A stretch of 8,691 bases of DNA from Candidatus Nitrosopolaris rasttigaisensis. GTDB lineage: Archaea; Thermoproteota; Nitrososphaeria; Nitrososphaerales; Nitrososphaeraceae. The notes under the pieces were generated by a model, which worked only from the letters and a program-made list of their open reading frames with translations, was not told the origin of the DNA and did not search any database. Where the stretch lies: assembly GCA_933226995.1 (NCBI GenBank), contig CAKOFP010000096.1, positions 1 through 8,691 on the forward strand. Direction: 5' to 3'. This document shows, in pieces, positions 5,737 to 8,691 of the stretch (position 1 is its first letter; each line of letters opens with the position of its first letter). Both the position numbers and the translations under genes were made by a program.

Positions 5737-6006
5737 CTATGGTATACCATTTTCTGCCTTCCTTGACTTGTAATGATACCATGATCCAAATCTAATCAGT
5801 GCTACTCCTGCTGCAATTATGACTAGAGAGGTTGCTAGGAAAGACGGTTTAACGAAAGAGTCAAGGGGGCTGGGCGCAGAAGAAGCGAACGTGCATTTCC
5901 GTTCATGACAGTTCTTGACAATAGGATAGACAAGTAATATGGCCGCTAGGGTAACGAGTAATATAGCTCCGACCGAAGAGAGAATAGCCCCGAATTTTAT
6001 GAACAA
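5737..6006 (-). CDS. Small membrane protein with two helices, 89 aa
   Basis: The family is not recognised. Two hydrophobic helices are clear, at about residues 5-28 (FGAILSSVGAILLVTLAAILLVYP) and 55-73 (SFLATSLVIIAAGVALIRFG), separated by a loop of about 26 residues containing two cysteines (NCHERKC). The C-terminus is basic (YHYKSRK). By the positive-inside rule the tail is probably cytoplasmic and the Cys-containing loop outside. The start is a TTG at 6006, because an in-frame TAG lies a few codons upstream and no ATG exists before the first helix. TTATTTAT on this strand (about 6042-6049) lies 36-43 bases upstream and would leave a short leader. It lies 58 bases downstream of the zincin-like gene on the same strand. 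Confidence 0.65.
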   Translation of the reverse strand: MFIKFGAILSSVGAILLVTLAAILLVYPIVKNCHERKCTFASSAPSPLDSFVKPSFLATSLVIIAAGVALIRFGSWYHYKSRKAENGIP

Positions 6007-6063
6007 TGTTAAACTCAGCTAGATACCTGTCTGTGCAGAGATAAATAATTGTTCTCTATTCTG

Positions 6064-6663
6064 TCAATGAATATGCTTTACATCAACCGTTACATATCGA
6101 TAGGAACTTTCCTTGCGGACTATTCTAAATCGTTCATTGTAGTAAATGTACGGTAGATCCTTGTAAACATGACAATCCCACAGATCATGGATTGAATCAA
6201 AATATTCCTTTCTCTTTTTCCCTAACATTCGTAACACTTCGTGACATAACACATGAGAGAGCTTTGCGCAGTTCATATCAGCAAAGAACTTGACTCGCTT
6301 GGAGTCTGAAACAAGCGCTTCCAGTCTCTTCCAATAAATCATTCCAAAATTTTCCGCGGCATATCCTTCGGTCTGACAGTCTGTCCAGAACGGCTTGAAG
6401 TATGTCAAATAAAAATGGTAAACTGATTTACCACGTTCAAGGTGATCCCTACTAAGATAACTTATGGACATTCTATCAAACAGCTTACCCGGAATTACAG
6501 GTAAGATTTCGGCTTCCACGTTGAGATCTAGCTCAAAATTGCGTTTAATCCACCAACGGTAAAATCTAGACATCGATGAAACGTAATCCCAATCCTCTCT
6601 CTGCCTTTTTTCCCATTCTTCGTTTTTTGCAACGTAGATGAAGAACAGTTTTTCAGGGTGCAC
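6064..6663 (-). CDS. Zincin-like protein with altered HExxR motif, 199 aa
   Basis: No named family is recognised. The protein is soluble and aromatic-rich, with an N-terminal alpha/beta-like half (KLFFIYVAKNEEW, then VEAEILPVIPG). Its second half has the layout of a small zinc-dependent peptidase: a helix KLSHVLCHEVLRMLGKK with His141-Glu142 and Arg145 where HExxH has its second histidine, followed by SIHDLWDCHVYKD containing His159 and His165. Thaumarchaeal hypothetical proteins with an (S)HE-type helix followed by a downstream HD element exist to my recollection, but here the canonical second His is lost, so it is either a divergent metalloprotein using His159/His165 or an inactive relative. 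The start is GTG 6663: a strong TATA box (6686-6693) is 23-30 bases upstream, and no in-frame ATG lies nearby. Confidence 0.75.
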   Translation of the reverse strand: MHPEKLFFIYVAKNEEWEKRQREDWDYVSSMSRFYRWWIKRNFELDLNVEAEILPVIPGKLFDRMSISYLSRDHLERGKSVYHFYLTYFKPFWTDCQTEGYAAENFGMIYWKRLEALVSDSKRVKFFADMNCAKLSHVLCHEVLRMLGKKRKEYFDSIHDLWDCHVYKDLPYIYYNERFRIVRKESSYRYVTVDVKHIH

Positions 6664-6685
6664 GCATGTATTTTTAACGTAGATG

Positions 6686-6693
6686 TATATAAT
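6686..6693 (-). promoter_or_regulatory. TATA box of the zincin-like gene
   Basis: Read on the minus strand this is ATTATATA, the best TATA box in the window. It lies 23-30 bases upstream of the GTG at 6663, which fixes that codon as a leaderless start. Confidence 0.6.
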
Positions 6694-6694
6694 G

Positions 6695-6710
6695 CAATAT
6701 TACAATATTA
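6695..6710. repeat. Tandem 8-base repeat next to the TATA box
   Basis: CAATATTA occurs twice head to tail (6695-6702 and 6703-6710), each unit with the palindrome AATATT. It starts two bases beyond the TATA box of the zincin-like gene, where archaeal activators or the BRE would act, in the divergent region shared with the VOC gene. Confidence 0.45.
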
Positions 6711-6838
6711 CACTCGAGTATTTCATTCATGCTGGTGTTTAATATTATGATTATAATGTGTTTTCCAAGTCATTTTTGATCCCTTAGCGATAAGTTCTTA
6801 ATGCGGGCTACGTAAATTCAAAACGGTGTAACTTAGTG

Positions 6839-7237
6839 ATGCTCACCAAGCTGGGAGCGATAATTCTCTTAGTGGCAGATATGAAAAAATCTATAGAATT
6901 CTATAGAGGTATTCTCGAGCTTCCTTTGAAGCATCAATCGGAAGATTGGACTGAATTTTTCAGCAATGGTACCATTTTGGCTTTACACCCAGCAAAAAAG
7001 AAAGAAAAAACAAAAGCTCCTCTAACGATACTAGTAGGTTTTATGGTAAACGATCTTGACACTACTGTTAAACGATTAAAAGAAAAGAAGGTAAAATTTT
7101 TCAAAGAACCTAGGGAAGAACCATTTGGAAAACATGCCATATTTGTAGATCCTGACGAGCACTTGATCTCAATTGTGCAGTTTGAGGCAAAATCTGCTGA
7201 AGGGTTTGATCTATTAGGTTTAGTAGGCGCTGAATAA
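6839..7237 (+). CDS. VOC-superfamily (glyoxalase/dioxygenase-fold) protein
   Basis: This 132-aa protein consists of one pair of beta-alpha-beta-beta-beta modules, the VOC fold. Module one has IILLVADMKKSIEFYRGILELPL (8-30) followed by WTEFFSNGTILALHP (37-51). Module two has FMVNDLDTTVKRLKEKKVKF (68-87) and GKHAIFVDPDEHLISIVQF (97-115), the typical DPxxH/N ending. Members include glyoxalase I, extradiol dioxygenases and drug-binding proteins. His99 sits at a usual metal position, but the first strand lacks the expected His/Gln and the last strand has no obvious Glu ligand, so I assign the fold but no reaction. Length fits a single-domain dimeric member. The ATG at 6839 is directly preceded by an in-frame GTG at 6836, and either could start. 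It diverges from the zincin-like gene. Confidence 0.88.
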   Translation: MLTKLGAIILLVADMKKSIEFYRGILELPLKHQSEDWTEFFSNGTILALHPAKKKEKTKAPLTILVGFMVNDLDTTVKRLKEKKVKFFKEPREEPFGKHAIFVDPDEHLISIVQFEAKSAEGFDLLGLVGAE

Positions 7238-7270
7238 GGTAGTCAGATACAACAGGCATATCTAGAGCAA

Positions 7271-7280
7271 GATTAATTTG
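7271..7280 (+). promoter_or_regulatory. TATA-like element of the 5S rRNA gene
   Basis: GATTAATTTG is centred about 25 bases before the predicted 5S 5' end near 7300, the expected distance for an archaeal promoter. It implies the 5S gene is transcribed on its own. Confidence 0.45.
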
Positions 7281-7299
7281 ACCCTCTGACACTAATATC

Positions 7300-7421
7300 A
7301 GTAAGCCGGTCATAGAGGCAGGGTGCGACCCGGTCCCATTCCGAACCCGGAAGTCAAACCTGTCTTCGCTGCTGTGTTACTTACCTGCGTGAGCGGTTGG
7401 GAAGCAGCAGTGCTGGCACTT
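7300..7421 (+). rRNA. rrf: 5S ribosomal RNA
   Basis: About 122 bases carry the conserved 5S core: GGTCATAG near the 5' end, GGTCCCATTCCGAACCCGGAAGTCAAACC (7332-7360, split here for reference: CCGAAC then GGAAGT) and a 3' GCAGCAG segment. Helices can be drawn: GGCAGG (7317-7322) with CCTGTC (7359-7364), CTGCTG (7369-7374) with CAGCAG (7405-7410), and terminal AGT/GCC with GGC/ACT around a two-base bulge. The ends are set by that terminal helix and may be off by a few bases. No 16S or 23S sequence is near, matching the unlinked 5S genes known in Thaumarchaeota. It should fold into the central protuberance of the large ribosomal subunit. Confidence 0.93.
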
Positions 7422-7451
7422 GATTTGATCCATATTTCAGAGAAGTGATGA

Positions 7452-7504
7452 GTTTTACAGCTAAAACATGCTATTTTCCAATTTTTGTCCAAAAAAAGTT
7501 TTTT
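7452..7504 (+). terminator. Hairpin and T-tracts after 5S rRNA
   Basis: A perfect six-pair hairpin (GTTTTA 7452-7457, loop CAGC, TAAAAC 7462-7467) is followed by T-rich stretches at 7473-7477, T5 at 7482-7486 and T6 at 7499-7504. Archaeal transcription stops at such T-tracts. The A7 run at 7491-7497 gives a matching T7 on the minus strand, so the site can also stop transcripts from the converging aminopeptidase gene. Confidence 0.55.
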
Positions 7505-7632
7505 AGGCACTAATACTTGGATAGACATCGAAATATATACAATTACCAACTTGACTCGCAATCAGTAATACTTTGCTTTTGTGACGTGAAACAATTAATT
7601 CGAAAAACAATGTGGGCATGAGCCAATTAGCG
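7505..7632. other. Remaining spacer between 5S region and aminopeptidase
   Basis: AT-rich sequence without a supported gene, RNA fold or repeat. Together with the terminator segment it makes a gap of about 210 bases between two convergent genes. Confidence 0.4.
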
Positions 7633-8691
7633 TTACTTATTAGGAGCCTCCATCAAAAATTTTACCAGAGTGCGAATACCAAACCCTGTGGCGCCCTTAG
7701 GATTGTAGCTTCGCTCAAAAGTTCCTTCTTGAGTCCATGCAGTTCCTGCAATATCTAAGTGTACCCAAGGAATGTCATTCGTGAAATTGGACAAAAATGC
7801 TGCTGCTGTAATCGCACCCCCTGGTCTACCGCCGATATTCTTAAGATCAGCTACGGTACTCTTTATCTGTTCATAGTATTCGTCATGTAATGGGAGATCC
7901 CACATTCTTTCTCCTGTCTTTTCAGATATTTTGCTCAATCTCTCCGCGAGGTTCTTGCTCGTCCCTATTACAGCCGCAACGTTAGCACCAAGAGCAATAA
8001 CACACGCACCAGTGAGAGTTGCTAAATCGATAATTGCCTGCGGATTGAATATTGCAACGCCGTATGCCATTGCATCCGCGAGAATAATTCTGCCCTCCGC
8101 ATCGGTGTTCAAGATCTCCACGGTCTTGCCATTGTACATTCTAATTATGTCCCCAGGTCTGTACGAACCGCTGGAAGGCATATTTTCAACCGAGGGAATT
8201 ATCCCTATAACATTTACCGGAAGACTCAACGATGCTATTGCTTTTAGTATTCCGAGAACGCTGCAGCCTCCACATTTATCAAATTTCATTTCATCCATTT
8301 TGTCACCTGGTTTCAAAGATATACCACCGGTGTCGAACGTAACAGCCTTTCCAACCAAAAGATATGGTTTTTGATGGTCCGGATTTCCATAATATTCCAA
8401 AATTATCAATTTAGGCGGATTGTTGCTTCCTTTTCCCACGGAAACTATCCCATTTAATCCGATAGATTCCATTTCATACCGTTCTAAAATCCTAGTTTTT
8501 ATCCCGTATTCACCCTCAAGTGCCAACGCAAGACTGGCTATTTGTGATGGGGGGCAGTCATTAGGCGGTAGGTTACTCAAATCACGCGCATAATTGACTG
8601 CTTGTGTTACCAAACTTACTTTGCCAACCACCGCCTGGAATTTCGCAGAATCTGAATTAATCACGATTGTCGCCTGCGCAGGGATAGTAGT
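7633..8691 (-). CDS. pepA: Leucyl aminopeptidase, M17 family (N-terminus outside window)
   Basis: The frame stays open to the right edge, giving 352 visible residues; M17 enzymes are about 480-500, so roughly the N-terminal third is missing. The GTG at 8664 is internal and not the true start. Numbering from the edge, the catalytic domain shows VGKAVTFDTGGISLKPG with Lys115, Asp120 and Lys127, MKFD with Asp138, and NTDAEGR (195-201) with Asp197, Glu199 and Arg201. These match the two-zinc ligands and the catalytic Lys/Arg of bovine lens aminopeptidase (Lys250, Asp255, Lys262, Asp273, Asp332, Glu334, Arg336). The late GGRPGGAITAAAFLSNF and PWVHLDIAGTAW segments are also typical. It is expected to be a cytoplasmic hexamer that removes N-terminal residues from peptides in protein turnover. 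It converges on the 5S rRNA gene. Confidence 0.96.
   Translation of the reverse strand, partial: TTIPAQATIVINSDSAKFQAVVGKVSLVTQAVNYARDLSNLPPNDCPPSQIASLALALEGEYGIKTRILERYEMESIGLNGIVSVGKGSNNPPKLIILEYYGNPDHQKPYLLVGKAVTFDTGGISLKPGDKMDEMKFDKCGGCSVLGILKAIASLSLPVNVIGIIPSVENMPSSGSYRPGDIIRMYNGKTVEILNTDAEGRIILADAMAYGVAIFNPQAIIDLATLTGACVIALGANVAAVIGTSKNLAERLSKISEKTGERMWDLPLHDEYYEQIKSTVADLKNIGGRPGGAITAAAFLSNFTNDIPWVHLDIAGTAWTQEGTFERSYNPKGATGFGIRTLVKFLMEAPNK

Noticed and set aside
7446..7452. GTGATGA resembling a C box of a C/D guide RNA downstream of 5S
   Set aside because: No D box (CTGA) and no C'/D' pair follows at the right distance.
7110..7561. Minus-strand open frames across the end of the VOC gene and the 5S rRNA
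   Set aside because: They cross a structured rRNA gene and have no features; they are chance open frames.
7931..8374. Plus-strand open frame of 147 codons inside the aminopeptidase gene
   Set aside because: It is the mirror of the M17 catalytic domain, whose zinc ligands are all intact on the other strand.

Overview
The window reads as chromosome of a mesophilic archaeon, most likely a member of the Nitrososphaerota (Thaumarchaeota, the ammonia-oxidiser lineage). The indications are a two-KH-domain Dim2/Pno1-type ribosome-assembly protein, a short winged-helix protein of a style abundant in that phylum, a 5S rRNA gene standing alone without 16S or 23S, an intron-split tRNA, AT-rich TATA boxes about 25 bases upstream of GTG, TTG and ATG starts (leaderless genes), and almost no Shine-Dalgarno sites. 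The phylum assignment is an inference from gene style, not from a search.

Layout. At the left edge there may be the last codons of an unseen gene, then the KH protein (129-701, +). It ends one base before the stop of a convergent membrane-anchored Hsp20-fold protein (minus). Next come ubiX (1325-1885, minus) and a PfkB-family kinase (2019-2915, +), which share a divergent promoter region. A 260-base gap leads to a 3-methyladenine DNA glycosylase (3176-3814, +) and a small winged-helix protein (4030-4296, +). Convergent to that is a winged-helix regulator with three membrane helices (4372-5025, minus), flanked by two near-identical 19-base repeats.

At 5153-5288 (+) lies a tRNA-Trp(CCA) gene that folds only if two introns are removed, one at the canonical anticodon-loop position and one in the T-loop. 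Three unrecognised minus-strand genes follow: a 102-aa protein, an 89-aa two-helix membrane protein, and a 199-aa protein with a zincin-like but altered HExxR motif. Then come a VOC-fold (glyoxalase-like) protein (+), the 5S rRNA (7300-7421, +) with a hairpin and T-tracts after it, and the C-terminal two thirds of an M17 leucyl aminopeptidase (minus) that runs off the right edge.

The genes are mostly single transcription units with mixed orientation and no clear operon. Likely housekeeping roles are small-subunit assembly (KH protein), prenyl-FMN supply for UbiD-type decarboxylases (UbiX), base-excision repair (glycosylase), translation RNAs (tRNA-Trp, 5S) and peptide turnover (M17). I see no CRISPR array, insertion sequence or phage gene. 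The most unusual element is the doubly interrupted tRNA-Trp. The flanking repeats of the membrane-bound regulator and the zincin-like orphan deserve a second look.
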